64,000 nucleotides of DNA from Primulina eburnea (lineage: Eukaryota > Streptophyta > Magnoliopsida > Lamiales > Gesneriaceae): the NCBI RefSeq assembly GCF_022965805.1, contig NC_133116.1, positions 5,084,001 through 5,148,000 on the forward strand, written 5' to 3'. A program made the translations under genes and the position numbers. The first letter of the stretch is position 1; the number at the start of each line of letters is the position of its first letter. Positions 22,743 through 35,968 of this stretch are shown here, in pieces. The notes under the pieces are model-generated. The model made no database searches, was not told the origin of the DNA, and saw only the letters and a program-made list of their open reading frames with translations.

Positions 22743-25651
22743 TGTGACGTCCCGAAATTTGAGATCCACGTGGACCACGTGCGTGCAAGTTATTAAATTC
22801 CTTATGTATTTTATTAAATAGTTTTAATGCATGTTTATTTCATTAAATTGTGTTTTAATTCATGATTTATGAATTTGCTTTATTTTAAATTATTACATGA
22901 TGCACGTTAAAGCGTTTTCCTTGAGTTTTATGTTTCAGGCGATTATTCGAGGCGGGATCGAGGAATAGAGACCGGCGACGATTTTTGGAAATCTTAATGC
23001 GGTATTTTATTTTAAGCTAAGGATGAGGCATTTTAAATAATTTATTTAGTTTAGTAATTTTAAAGCCTAATTTATTTATTTAGTGATTTTAGAATTTTAA
23101 AACCTTTAAAGATATGACACTTGTGTATTTTATTTTAAATTAAGTGATTTTATTTAAAGTAATAGTATGTTAGTATTTTATTAGCATTTTGATTAACATT
23201 TTATGTGGCATTTATTTAGCCTTTGATTTACCTTGCTAATTATGTAATTAAGCTAAATTATCCCCCCTAATTACCCCCAAAACTCACGCACACACTCTTA
23301 CACCCACACACATACACGACATTTCACACCCACACACACACACATTCATTCTCATAATTTTTAGAAGAGAAAAACCTAGGGTTCCTCAAGCATAAGCAGC
23401 CGCCCCTTCCCCTCTAAATTTTCAGCAAAGTTATGTTGAGTTTTCTTCAAAGAAATCGTTCCACGATCGTCCCGGATCAAGCCTCGCTCCATCTCCGCTT
23501 CGGTGTCGTCGTACGGTACTTTTTAATAATCAAAAGGCACGTATAATCTGTTCTTTCTGTATCGATCAGGTCATATTATGTGTTGCGTTGTTTTATGCGT
23601 AAAATTTTGTGTGTGACGTTCGTCGTTTGAGCAGAAATTTATTTAGATCGGTTTTGAATAAATTTTAGATCTGAAAACTCGTTTTTGCTGTTCCCGTGTA
23701 AACTGCGAATTTTCGGTGCATATTTTGAGAAAACTTTTAACTACGAAGTCGTAGAACTTTTCGATACCTTCGATTTGATATATGATTCGAAATTTTTGGA
23801 CAAAAATTGAGTGAGTTATGGCGTTTTTCGTGGGACTGCTCAAACTGCGACTTTTACGAAAATTTGTGTCTTGAAGTTATTTGTTGCAGGCTTCATTGGA
23901 GATCGACGGGCGATCGTTGTTGCACATAGGTATGATCATTATGATGTTGGGTTGGTATTTTGTATGTCGTTTAGTGTCGATAGGTACTCGAGCACTTTAG
24001 AAGTCGTGGGTATCGTTTTAATGTCAAATGCCACGTTTTGAATGGTACGTGTCGTAGGGTGAATGTCGTCGCTTTGGGAATTGGTACGAATATGGTCTTA
24101 TGTCATAGTATGCTAGGATGGGTCTCGGGGTGTCGTTTCATAGTCCGTGCAACCGAGTCTAGAAGGTTTAGCAAAGCATGTATAGAATTTTCGTAAGCCT
24201 TCTTGTCCCGAGGGTACACGGACCCTCACCCGGACCCCCACACGGGGTTCGTGCCCTTGTTCCACCCGAAGTGTCTTTTTCCAGAGAGTAGACGGACCCT
24301 TACACGGACCTTGGCACGGGATCCGTTCCTTTGCTTCTTTTCGGAGTCTTTCACCCGAGTCTACACGGACCCCCACACGGAGGTAGGCACGGGGTCCGTG
24401 TCCCTTCTTTCTTCCGGGCATTTCCTTTGCAGTAGGTAGACGGACCTGTACACGGGCCCGGGGTCGGGGTCCGTGTACTCACGTTTTTGGGAAAAATAAT
24501 ATTGTTGCTTTTAAGATTGATGTCCTGGTTCAGTGCAAGGGTTATCAAGGTCATGTCATGGGAAATTACAGAATGTCCTAAGAAATGATTGAACTCAAGA
24601 GTAAATATGATTTCTACGTTAAGTTATGCAAATTCAAGCTAGTATGTACAGCAGCGACGGCCCCGATCGAAGTCCAATGAATCCCTCAACGCCAAGTAAG
24701 TATGTATGACGTGCAAGAAAATATTTTAAGTTTTTGAGGTATGCTAAATGTCTTGTGACCAAAAGTGAATGGGTTTGGAAGTCGGTGAACGTGGCCGAGG
24801 ACCTCTCCGTCCCGTTAAATTATGAACGGGTTTGAAGTTAGGATTGGAAAGCGTTAAATTATGAACGGGGACCAATCCGCCCGTTAAATTATGAACGGGT
24901 TAGATCGTGGTTGTAAAGCGTTAAATTATGAACGTGGATCAACTGGCCTGTTAAATTATGAACATGGATCTCATGTATGTGGCAGTGGATACGTCCCTAT
25001 CAGCCCAGTACTGTGGTTTGTCTGATCAGACGTTTATTATGTATGAGTCACTTGCTTTGAAACATCCTCTACGCAAAATGATGAAGTTATGTATGTTCAA
25101 GTATGTTCAAGTATGCAGCATGTTTATGAAAAGTTTAAGTTATGGCACGTCGAAGTATGTATGTACGTATGTTCAAGTTTTAATACGCAAGTTCAAGTTC
25201 AAGTTATGTATGTCCTATTTTAAAGTTGAATGTGATTTTATTATGTAGTACTCGTTATTCCAGTTTATACGTGTTGAGTCTTTAGACTCACTAGACTTGA
25301 TCGATGCAGGTGAGTATGTTGTTGAGGAGACAGGAGGTGGCGACCAAGGGGCAGGCTTGGACTGAGCGGGAGGCTAACCCGAGGACCGCAAAGTTTATGT
25401 TTTTACGCCCATGTTATTTTACGATTTTTATGCAAGTTCAAAATACTCTGATGTTATGTTTCATTTCAAGACTTTTGGAGCAAGTGTTTCTTTTTAGCAA
25501 ATTTTATTGGTGATGTCGATTTCAAACGTTTTTATTGATGAAGGATGTAGTGACGACCGTATTTGATTTCATTTCCGCATTCCTTTTAGTTTAAAAGAAA
25601 ATTTTTAATTTTTCCGCAAATTTTGAGTAGTAAAGAATACGGTTCGTTACA
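22743..25651 (+). repeat. 5' LTR of the LARD
   Basis: Starts TGTGACGTCCCGAAATTT and ends GGTTCGTTACA. It contains a CA-rich stretch (23278-23345), a GC-rich block of CACGGACCC-type subrepeats (about 24211-24480) and a minisatellite of CGTTAAATTATGAACG units (24811-24966). Several open frames of 60-102 codons occur in both LTR copies; they follow from repeat composition and are not genes. Confidence 0.95.
24811..24966 (+). repeat. GTTAAATTATGAAC minisatellite in LARD LTR (also at 30362-30517)
   Basis: Five or six units of (C)GTTAAATTATGAACG(GG) separated by 10-25 bp spacers and repeated in the second LTR. Each unit is preceded by CCC or AG and followed by GGG or GTGG, so alternating units could pair CCCG with CGGG as small hairpins. 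Confidence 0.85.
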
Positions 25652-28294
25652 GTTGGTATCAGAGCGGTGTTCTTGTAAAGGGTTATGCCTACTGCCAGTC
25701 GCAAGAAGCTCTCGAAGTCACACCTCAAGTCTGTAAGTTTTAAAGTTTTAAAGTCTTTTAAGTAGTAAGCATGAAGTCATGATTTCGGCATGTGCATGTT
25801 TTAATTCTATCACCTGTATGTTTATATGACATACGTTTTGGAGTACGGGTTTGCATGTCGTTATGAGTTGAGAATGGATCTTTAAAATTTTTATGCATGT
25901 TACGACATGAAATGAAAAACTATTTAATTTTCTTGCACGCTGGTGTGGTGGAATTGGACATGAGTAAGAATTTTGCTTTTGGGCGTTAGAAAAAGTTGTA
26001 AATGATTTTTCTATATTAATTTTTGGATAGTAGTACTGATGTTAGACTAGTGAGTAATAAGTTAAACTTGAAAAATACGAATGCTTTTGGGACTTGTAGA
26101 TTTTCTAAGAAATTACTGATGGTTTGTGGTTGCTAGCTGAGTTGCTTTTTGAGAACTCCATGTAAGGATTTATTTATTTGAGACTACGACGATATTTGGA
26201 AGTATACAAGAATAGAATTTATTTAGGATGCATGCTCCCCCTAGTTGGATTTAAGGATTTAATTGCACGAATTGAGAATTTTAAGGACCTAGTGGTAATG
26301 ACCCATAGTTCCAGGACCTAAGTGCAAAGATAAAAATCCTAAGGGACTAGTTTCGAAGTTATCGTTTGGGATTAAATTCCGAGTTTCGAGGATTTTAAGG
26401 TTTAATGAGACTAAAATCGAAGATTTTATTGGGGACCGGAAATGCAAATTTTGAAGAGTTGTATGGCCAAAAATGTAAGTTCGAGAACTTTAAGGGTCAA
26501 ATTGCAAATTCAGAAAATTTTGGGGATTAAATTCGAATTTTTGAGGAACACTTGGGTTAAATCAGTAAATTTCGAGGCTATGAGAATTGAATTTGGGTCT
26601 AATAAGCTTAAAATTTTTGAATTTTATGTTGCGAGGAACTTACACCATGGAATTAGGAACACCAAGAACTTATGGGTAAATGTGGAATTTCCGAAATTTA
26701 AGACAAACTGGATAATTTTGAGGAAATAATGAATTGATGCTACAATTTTAAGGAATTTGGGGGACTAGTTTAGCAGTAAGTGAGAATTGAATGGTTTAAA
26801 TGATAGGAATTTTCGATGATTTAAGCTCGAAGGGATCATTAGAACCTTGAAGTATCTGGGTTATAATATTATAAGAAATGGTAATCAAGGGGATTGTAAG
26901 ATGAATCGACATTGGGCTCGAAAAGTTAAGCGCTAGTGAAATTAATGTGCGGCAAATTTAAAATTCAGGATGATAATGATTTGAGGTAAAGTTGATCGTT
27001 TAACTAAGTTATAAGAGTAGACATTGAGTTAGCGAAAATTTTTTTGGGAACTTAAGTCGATGTGTCATAAGTTTTAGTCTTGATTGTAACAGTTAAGCTT
27101 GTACCTTTGTTGGAATTTGATTTTCTAGAAAGTTGGGTATGTTTGATGGTTAGGTTAATCGATATGCTAATATAAGAATTGAGGTAGACATCTTGTCTTG
27201 AGAAATTTTTGTAAGTTATTAAGAAACTTGGGAGTAAGTGAATATGTGTGTTGGAATTATGTTATCCAAAACTATTTGGGTTGAGTAAGGGTGAATTTCA
27301 AATTTATGGGGACATTTGTTCATACGGAATTTTTGGGTGAAATAAAAACAAAAGGGAATTAGTGGTGTTCAACATGAGTTATCAATGAAGGAATATTAAG
27401 ATTTTTTATTGAGTAAGAAATCTAAAGGCTTGTTATGGGGATTCTAGAATTCTATGGGTTATAAGTGGAGTTGATTCATTAGAGTTAGTCCATTATTAAT
27501 AAAGGAAGCTTATTAAGTTTTATACGCTAGAATTAATTGAGTATTGGGGATACGTCTAAGTGGGACATTCGTTCCAATGGGGAAGGCTCAAGGGTCTTAG
27601 GCTTTAACTATATTGTAATCGTGAAGAAAATAGTTTAAGCTTGTGATTGATGCTAGAAAGTTTTTATTATTTAAGGAGAGGATCGATATTATATATTTTG
27701 AGGTTTTACGGATTTATGTTACTCGAAATTAAAGATTGGCAGCAATTTTATATTTGGGATGTACTCGTGAATAGCTAAGTTATATAAGTTTGTATCATAA
27801 GGTAAATATTCGATTCAAGGATTGTAGGCCAATATTAACATATGGGGATTAAGATAAGATTTAACTTTTAAGTGTATTGCTGAGGATGGAAGTTGATCAG
27901 TAACCGTTGGTGCTAAGACCTCTTAGGTTGGACTGAATAAATGCGTATGTAATAGTTCGATGAGCATTAGGGGTATGGTATGAGAAAGTAAGATACGATA
28001 AGTTTGAACCTCTAATCCTAATATTGGGAATTGTGAGAAAAGTCAGAATTCGAGTTCGTAGCAAAGTAAAACTAAGACGCCATAAGTCGTTTTAAGTTGT
28101 GGTTCGCAAACGAGATTTTTGGTAGGTAAATTAATTAGGATTGAAGAGGCGTAAGGACAACATAAGACTTAATTTTATTCAGAGTAGCGCAACGGTAGCG
28201 TGGATCGTTGGGATACAAGAATTAAGAATCTAACTTTTGGATTATCGAGGATAAGCGAATTTCGGGGACGAAATTCAAATTAAGGGGGATAGAT
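25652..28294 (+). other. Internal, non-coding region of the LARD
   Basis: From the PBS to the PPT. There is no ORF with retrotransposon similarity. It begins with a short frame (ATGCCTACTGCCAG...) that soon degenerates. Much of it is built from irregular GGGAATTT/AAATTTCGAGG-like segments, as in an eroded gag-pol. Confidence 0.8.
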
Positions 28295-31202
28295 TGTGAC
28301 GTCCCGAAATTTGAGATCCACGTGGACCACGTGCGTGCAAGTTATTAAATTCCTTATGTATTTTATTAAATAGTTTTAATGCATGTTTATTTCATTAAAT
28401 TGTGTTTTAATTCATGATTTATGAATTTGCTTTATTTTAAATTATTACATGATGCACGTTAAAGCGTTTTTCTTGAGTTTTATGTTTCAGGCGATTATTC
28501 GAGGCGGGATCGAGGAATAGAGACCGGCGATGATTTTTGGAAATCTTAATGCGGTATTTTATTTTAAGCTAAGGATGAGGCATTTTAAATAATTTATTTA
28601 GTTTAGTAATTTTAAAGCCTAATTTATTTATTTAGTGATTTTAGAATTTTAAAACCTTTAAAGATATGACACTTGTGTATTTTATTTTAAATTAAGTGAT
28701 TTTATTTAAAGTAATAGTATGTTAGTATTTTATTAGCATTTTGATTAACATTTTATGTGGCATTTATTTAGCCTTTGATTTACCTTGCTAATTATGTAAT
28801 TAAGCTAAATTATCCCCCCTAATTACCCCCAAAACTCACGCACACACTCTTACACCCACACACATACACGACATTTCACACCCACACACACACACATTCA
28901 TTCTCATAATTTTTAGAAGAGAAAAACCTAGGGTTCCTCAAGCATAAGCAGCCGCCCCTTCCCCTCTAAATTTTCAGCAAAGTTATGTTGAGTTTTCTTC
29001 AAAGAAATCGTTCCACGATCGTCCCGGATCAAGCCTCGCTCCATCTCCGCTTCGGTGTCGTCGTACGGTACTTTTTAATAATCAAAAGGCACGTATAATC
29101 TGTTCTTTCTGTATCGATCAGGTCATATTATGTGTTGCGTTGTTTTATGCGTAAAATTTTGTGTGTGACGTTCGTCGTTTGAGCAGAAATTTATTTAGAT
29201 CGGTTTTGAATAAATTTTAGATCTGAAAACTCGTTTTTGCTGTTCCCGTGTAAACTGCGAATTTTCGGTGCATATTTTGAGAAAACTTTTAACGACGAGT
29301 CGTAGAACTTTTCGATACCTTCGATTTGATATATGATTCGAAATTTTTGGACAAAAATTGAGTGAGTTATGGCGTTTTTCGTGGGACTGCTCAAACTGCG
29401 ACTTTTACGAAAATTTGTGTCTTGAAGTTATTTGTTGCAGGCTTCATTGGAGATCGACGGGCGATCGTTGTTGCACATAGGTATGATCATTATGATGTTG
29501 GGTTGGTATTTTGTATGTCGTTTAGTGTCGATAGGTACTCGAGCACTTTAGAAGTCGTGGGTATCGTTTTAATGTCAAATGCCACGTTTTGAATGGTACG
29601 TGTCGTAGGGTGAATGTCGTCGCTTTGGGAATTGGTACGAATATGGTCTTATGTCATAGTATGCTAGGATGGGTCTCGGGGTGTCGTTTCATAGTCCGTG
29701 CAACCGAGTCTAGAAGGTTTAGCAAAGCATGTATAGAATTTTCGTAAGCCTTCTTGTCCCGAGGGTACACGGACCCTCACCCGGACCCCCACACGGGGTT
29801 CGTGCCCTTGTTCCACCCGAAGTGTCTTTTTCCAGAGAGTAGACGGACCCTTACACGGACCTTGGCACGAGATCCGTTCCTTTGCTTCTTTTCGGAGTCT
29901 TTCACCCGAGTCTACACGGACCCCCACACGGAGGTAGGCACGGGGTCCGTGTCCCTTCTTTCTTCCGGGCATTTCCTTTGCAGTAGGTAGACGGACCTGT
30001 ACACGGGCCCGGGGTCGGGGTCCGTGTACTCACGTTTTTTGGAAAAATAATATTGTTGCTTTTAAGATTGATGTCCTGGTTCAGTGCAAGGGTTATCAAG
30101 GTCATGTCATGGGAAATTACAGAATGTCCTAAGAAATGATTGAACTCAAGAGTAAATATGATTTCTACGTTAAGTTATGCAAATTCAAGCTAGTATGTAC
30201 AGCAGCGACGGCCCCGATCGAAGTCCAATGAATCCCTCAACGCCAAGTAAGTATGTATGACGTGCAAGAAAATATTTTAAGTTTTTGAGGTATGCTAAAT
30301 GTCTTGTGACCAAAAGTGAATGGGTTTGGAAGTCGGTGAACGTGGCCGAGGACCTCTCCGCCCCGTTAAATTATGAACGGGTTTGAAGTTAGGATTGGAA
30401 AGCGTTAAATTATGAACGGGGACCAATCCGCCCGTTAAATTATGAACGGGTTAGATCGTGGTTGTAAAGCGTTAAATTATGAACGTGGATCAACTGGCCT
30501 GTTAAATTATGAACATGGATCTCATGTATGTGGCAGTGGATACGTCCCTATCAGCCCAGTACTGTGGTTTGTCTGATCAGACGTTTATTATGTATGAGTC
30601 ACTTGCTTTGAAACATCCTCTACGCAAAATGATGAAGTTATGTATGTTCAAGTATGTTCAAGTATGCAGCATGTTTATGAAAAGTTTAAGTTATGGCACG
30701 TCGAAGTATGTATGTACGTATGTTCAAGTTTTAATACGCAAGTTCAAGTTCAAGTTATGTATGTCCTATTTTAAAGTTGAATGTGATTTTATTATGTAGT
30801 ACTCGTTATTCCAGTTTATACGTGTTGAGTCTTTAGACTCACTAGACTTGATCGATGCAGGTGAGTATGTTGTTGAGGAGACAGGAGGTGGCGACCAAGG
30901 GGCAGGCTTGGACTGAGCGGGAGGCTAACCCGAGGACCGCAAAGTTTATGTTTTTACGCCCATGTTATTTTACGATTTTTATGCAAGTTCAAAATACTCT
31001 GATGTTATGTTTCATTTCAAGACTTTTGGAGCAAGTGTTTCTTTTTAGCAAATTTTATTGGTGATGTCGATTTCAAACGTTTTTATTGATGAAGGATGTA
31101 GTGACGACCGTATTTGATTTCATTTCCGCATTCCTTTTAGTTTAAAAGAAAATTTTTAATTTTTCCGCAAATTTTGAGTAGTAAAGAATACGGTTCGTTA
31201 CA
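28295..31202 (+). repeat. 3' LTR of the LARD
   Basis: A near-identical copy of 22743-25651. Differences seen by eye include CGTTTTCC/CGTTTTTC near the start, GACGATTT/GATGATTT, CTACGAAGTC/CGACGAGTC (one base shorter here), GGGATCC/GAGATCC, a G/T at the CGTTTTT run and TCCGTCCC/TCCGCCCC. Confidence 0.95.
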
Positions 31203-31916
31203 GTTACATTCTCTAGCTGTCTTGTTTTCTGTATACATGGAACGACATTGAAAGCCTTAGGTAGTGGGGTTTCCCTTTGACCGGCCAATTTAAATATTTA
31301 TCCATTCCATTTGGTTTTCTAGTTTTTTTGTGCCATAACCTGCCCAACTCCCTCTTCCTAGCTTCCTCTAATCGGAAAAAAAACACAGTATCGTCCTTAT
31401 AGTGCAATGGCAACCCCTCAGTTGGGACCAACCTTGAAGTAAGTAATATAAGGGATAAAAACAGAGGAAGGAACAAGATCCATATCCTTCAAACCTCATG
31501 GGTCAGTTCATGTTTTCTGAATACATCACATGATAGTGGAAGTTGAATACTGATTAGTTCAATTATTTCTACCTAGTTTAGCTGTTCATGGTGGTAGGTG
31601 TCCACTTGAATTAATTTTGGACTGCCTGGTGAATACCTCTGGTCTCCAATTTCTGATCCTGCGATATTATTGTCTGTGTAACTTCTGATTTGAATGTATA
31701 TCTTGACAGATGAATGTTCTATCATGAAAATTTTGAAGTTTGTTAGCTTCTGACAGCTATATGTCGAAAAAACAGAGAATCTGTCTATTAACTTCAACTT
31801 TGAAATCACCAAGCATTATGACAAGTTTTGATATTCTGTTCCTAATAGCAGTAGATGGATGATGCTGATAATTGTGACTCTAAGCCAGCATCTGATGTGG
31901 ACAGACAATCACTTAA

Positions 31917-32823
31917 GGCCACGTTTGGTAGGAGTGATTATCGGAGGACTAAGGAAGCAGTACTGGTTTATCAGCTGTTTGCCTGGTTTTTTACATGAGC
32001 AGTGTTAACTCCCGGCCCGTGACATCAACACTGTTTGAGCATGAAAAGACGAGAAAATAGTCCCAACTAGGCATGGTATACACAATCCTGACATGAACAG
32101 TACGACATGTTAATGTTTCCTCTCCCCAATTTACCCTTTGTCCCACCAACATAAAAACCCACCCTCTTCTCATCTCTCTTCGTGAAGGCGTCCTCTATGT
32201 TGAAGTCGGCAGTCACAGTCCATTACTGTAAAATTTGTGGAGGTAATTGTTGTAGTTCTTCTCATCTCACAACAACGATTCACTTTCATAAACAAAAATT
32301 AAACGAAATCGTAGGACAACTGTAATTTGTGGGAGGAAAGAAAATTGAGGTTTGGTGAAAAAATTATACCTCTTCGAGTGCAATAAACTCAAATTCTCAG
32401 TAGTCGTCGCTGTATGTAATTGTGCGAAGCCACGGTGAATAAATTAAAAAATGGGAGAAATAGTGTTCAACCCACAGAGGACGAAAGGGTTAAAGATTGG
32501 ATTCTGGAAAAAAAAGGCGTGGGCCGTCTTTGGGATCCTGGTTTTAACTTCCAAGGCTGTTTTATTAAAATTAAACTTATATCCACTACTTATACATGTA
32601 TGAAGAAGTGTACCAAACAAGCAACACAAATATCTCATTTAATATATGTCCAAAGGGCGTTTTTGTCATTACAAATAAATACCAAATTTAATGCATAATT
32701 TTAATATACCAAACCAAACACCATGTTATCTATCCCAGTATACTTTTAATCCACATATATCATTTTATAATCACTCTAATTACTAATCATCACATTATCT
32801 CATCACACGTACCAAACGTAGCC
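31917..32823. mobile_element. PIF/Harbinger-type element in exon 3 of the DEK_C gene
   Basis: Termini GGCCACGTTTGGTAGGAG at the left and GGCTACGTTTGGTACGTG at the right (read inward), flanked by TAA at 31914-31916 and 32824-32826. It is 907 bp with no transposase ORF. It lies between codons of the DEK_C gene: the acidic frame ending in DSKPASDVDRQSL before it and DKEAARLPKQPE after it. The two frames do not match after precise excision, so a 1-nt change accompanied or followed insertion. Confidence 0.78.
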
Positions 32824-33068
32824 TAAGTGATAAAGAAGCAGCACGGTTGCCCAAGCAGCCTGAGACAAATAAAGAATCAACAAAATCTACTCCTGACGAC
32901 AAAGAAATGATGGAAGACTCCCCTATAATGGGTGTATTGTCCTCAAAATCTGAATCTGGTGCTCATGCATCTTTTTTGAGTGAGAGCACAATTAAAAAAA
33001 CCATTTGGGAAAGAGCCAATCATTTTTTAGCAAACTCTGAGTAAGAATTTTCATTTTATAACTATTTT

Positions 33069-33806
33069 TAGGGATGTAAATGAGCCGAGCCAAACATTAT
33101 AAGGCTCGAGTTCGACTCGTTTAGGATATATATATGTAAACGAGATGATTCAAACATTATCAGGCTTGAGCTCGACTCGTTTAGGATATATATATGCACT
33201 AGTTCAAGTCGAGCTCGATTCGAGCTTTTATTACTAGGCTCGAGCTCGGTTTGTTTGAAAATTACTAAGCTCGCGAATAGTTCGAGCTCGGTTGATTCAT
33301 GACTCGTTTATCATGTTTAACGATCTGGGCTCGAGCTCGGCTCGTCAAGCAAACTTGTTTTCTAGCTCATTAAACAAGCTCATTTTTTAGCTCGTCGAGC
33401 ATTTTTTGTCAAACGGTCAACTAAGATATGAGGATTTATCCAAATGGTCAACAAGATATGAGACATTAAGAGATATACTTATCATTTATAGCATTTCAAT
33501 ATTTTACGTTTCAATAAAATAACAACGTGAGACAAAAAATCATGGCTCAACAAGCTAGCCCAAAAAACTAGTCAGAGCATTTCAATCTCTTACATTTCAC
33601 TAAAATGGCAATGTGGGGCTCATGTCCCAACAAGCTAGCCCAAAAAACTAACTGAGCTCAAACTCGTGAACAGTCTCGCGAGCTTACGAGCCAAACATCC
33701 TGAAGCTCGAGCTCTGTTTGATAAGCTTAACGAATGATCTCGAACAAGTTTTTTATCGAGTAGAGCTCCGAGTAGCTCGCTAGCTGATTGGTTCGTTTAT
33801 ATCCTT
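33069..33806. mobile_element. Mutator-type MITE with GAGCTCG-rich body
   Basis: Ends TAGGGATGTAAATGAGCC and, read inward from the right, AAGGATATAAACGAACC. They are flanked by a 9-bp direct repeat AACTATTTT at 33060-33068 and 33807-33815, the TSD length of Mutator-like elements. The interior is dense in GGCTCGAGCTCG-type units with tandem subrepeats near 33100 and 33170. No coding capacity. It lies in intron 3 of the DEK_C gene. Confidence 0.75.
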
Positions 33807-35441
33807 AACTATTTTGCTCAGTTCAAATTAGTTTAATTAGTTTTGTGCCCTACACTTACCTTCTGAACCATGATCATGTCAATATGAATGATAAATTTAA
33901 TTGCATTTCTGTTGCTCGTGATCAATAATTTGATATGTTTATTCCTGTGTTTTTCAGGACAATAACTTTGGTCGGGGTTCGTCGACTTCTAGAAGAGGGC
34001 CTTGGACTTGATAAAAACACCCTCCACCCTTTTTAAAAGTATATTAGTCAACAAATGGATCAGGTTAAAACAATATTTAGGAGAGCGCTGATTCTCTTAA
34101 AATGGCTGCATATAACTTTTATTCATCTTTTGCAATATAGGTGTTTAATTCACCGAAAGGAGCTAAAGCAGCAAAAGAGGTGAAGACAAATTCCAAAAGC
34201 TCTCGAAGTAAAAAATCAGGAAAGACCAGCTGCGAAGAAGGGTTCGACTCTTTTGGTGGTGCAGGTGATAGTATGGAAGATAAAGTAAAATCAAGACAGG
34301 AAGCTGCTCATAGAAAAAATGTAGAGCTGGAAGAGGTGAAGAAGTGTAAAAGATCCACGGAGGGTGATTTTGATGTCTCCAGCACGAAGCGGAACAAGCT
34401 TGCAAAGAGGCGAAAAGAGGGAGACAGTGAGTCAGATGATGCTGGAAATGTATCGGAAGATAGTCAATCTAAATTATCTGTTGAAAAATTAGTACTGCTA
34501 TTCCTTTTCTACTTCAACACCTCCAAAATCTGATATATGTGTCTGTATAAATTGATTTTATGAAGATTTGTCTTTGACTAAAATGTTTTGATGAACAGAG
34601 GAAAGAAAAACCAGCTCCTGGATATGGTAGAAAAGTGGAGCATCTGAAATCAGTAATCAAAGCTTGTGGAATAATGTTTGTGCTGTAACCGCTTTGGCTC
34701 TTTTCCTTTACCTTACCAACCCCCCTGGTATTATTAACCTGTCCCCTCATTGATATGGCACCTCATCATTTCACAATGGGAATCAGTGTTGCTCCTTCAA
34801 TTTACAAGAAAGCTAAGCAAGTGTCAGATGAAAAATGAGAGGCCTTTATAGTGAAGGAGTTGGAAGGGATACTCATAAGGGAAGGACTATCTAAGGATCC
34901 CAATGAGAAAGGTAATAATTGGTTCCCGGTCATCACTTATATGTGGTCATCATCTCATTCAGATGTAATTTAGAAGCCAGCTTTTTTGAATGCCTGTGTG
35001 CACGGTGAGGCATTTTGGGTTTCTTATGAGCACTTATGATTCATCTTATATTTTCTTGTACTGAAAACTGATTGACTAAAACAGTCATCATCGAACCAGA
35101 GATGGGTGCTTAAAATCTTCTGCAGTGCCACATACATTTTATTCAATTAGTTGAAATGACCAGCTAGTTAGTACTGTTATAGGAAGGATGGTCAAGCTGT
35201 ATCTTGGTTTCCATGTCATGTAACTTAGTTCAGCGTACTGCCTGCCTGCTGAACAGTTAAAATTGTGTGCTCGCATGGTATAGTGTCCCGTGTCTATTAA
35301 CCTGTTACTAGAAGATAATGTTTCACGAATTTGTATTGATCGGAATTATCAAAATGATTAAGCTTTGGAAATCAGCTAGCCTATGAAACATGACTCTGAA
35401 TCACTATCAGAACAGATTTTGAAGCTACTTGCAGTTCATGA

Positions 35442-35968
35442 TGTTAGGACCAATGGAATCCGGATATCTCCATACAGGTATGATATTGTCCACTTTGGGT
35501 TTTAACCCTCATGGTTTTGCTTTTGGAACCACCCAAAAGGCCTCATACCAATGGAGATATCATTCCATCTTATAAACCCATGATCTTTCTCTAGATCTTC
35601 CAATGTGGGACTTTGGTTGCATCCCAACAATCCTCCCCTCAAACGAAGTTCCACTATTATTCTCATAGTCCGAGCCTCCCCTCAAGCCTTATTCGCCCTC
35701 CAATCGAGGTTACTCCACTTCACTGCGTTGTAGCGCACGCCTTACATGAATACCGGGAGCATCAACCACCTCGAGAGTTTAATCAAGGATTTTTACCGGG
35801 AGCTCTCACCTCCTTCGTTTAGGTATCAAGGATTCCACCCACATGGCTCGATCTAGACCATGGCTCTGATACCACTGTTAGGACCAATGGAATCCGGATA
35901 TCTCCACACAGGTATGATATTATCCACTTTGGGTTTTAACCCTCATGGTTTTGCTTTTGGAACCACCT
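35442..35968 (-). mobile_element. TRIM (miniature LTR retrotransposon), one LTR truncated
   Basis: A 188-bp LTR at 35442-35629 and a second, truncated copy at 35876-35968. The short spacer carries a PBS (GCTCTGATACCA at 35863-35874, complementary to initiator tRNA-Met, minus orientation) and a purine tract on the minus strand just inside 35630. The LTR ends are TGTTGGGATG...CCTAACA on the minus strand. There is no coding capacity; the 69-codon open frame inside is incidental. Confidence 0.8.

Larger units (their letters stand above)
22743..31202 (+). mobile_element. LARD-type non-autonomous LTR retrotransposon, 8.46 kb
   Basis: Two ~2.91-kb LTRs (22743-25651 and 28295-31202) flank 2.64 kb of internal DNA with no gag or pol. 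The TSD is GTTAT at 22738-22742 against GTTAC at 31203-31207 (4 of 5). The PBS TGGTATCAGAGC (initiator tRNA-Met) is at 25654-25665, and the purine tract AAGGGGGATAGA at 28282-28293. The GGGGACGAAATTC block before the PPT resembles the 3' end of Tekay/Del chromoviruses, which may be the autonomous partner (inference). By eye the LTRs differ at only a handful of positions, so insertion was recent. It sits in the second intron of the DEK_C gene. Confidence 0.93.

Noticed and set aside
24113..25513. Several 60-102-codon open frames in the LARD LTRs, repeated at 29664-31064
   Set aside because: They lie on both strands of GC-rich or tandem-repeat DNA, occur in both LTRs and resemble no protein family.
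25654..25665. TGGTATCAGAGC as part of a tRNA gene
   Set aside because: Only the tRNA 3'-end complement is present; it is a retroelement primer binding site. The same holds for 35863-35874 and 49188-49199.
35613..35822. 69-codon ORF between 35613 and 35822
   Set aside because: Inside the TRIM, across its LTR end and spacer; no coding signature.
35442..35968. Cassandra-type element with 5S rRNA sequence
   Set aside because: The short LTRs and PBS fit a TRIM, but I see no 5S gene internal promoter motifs.
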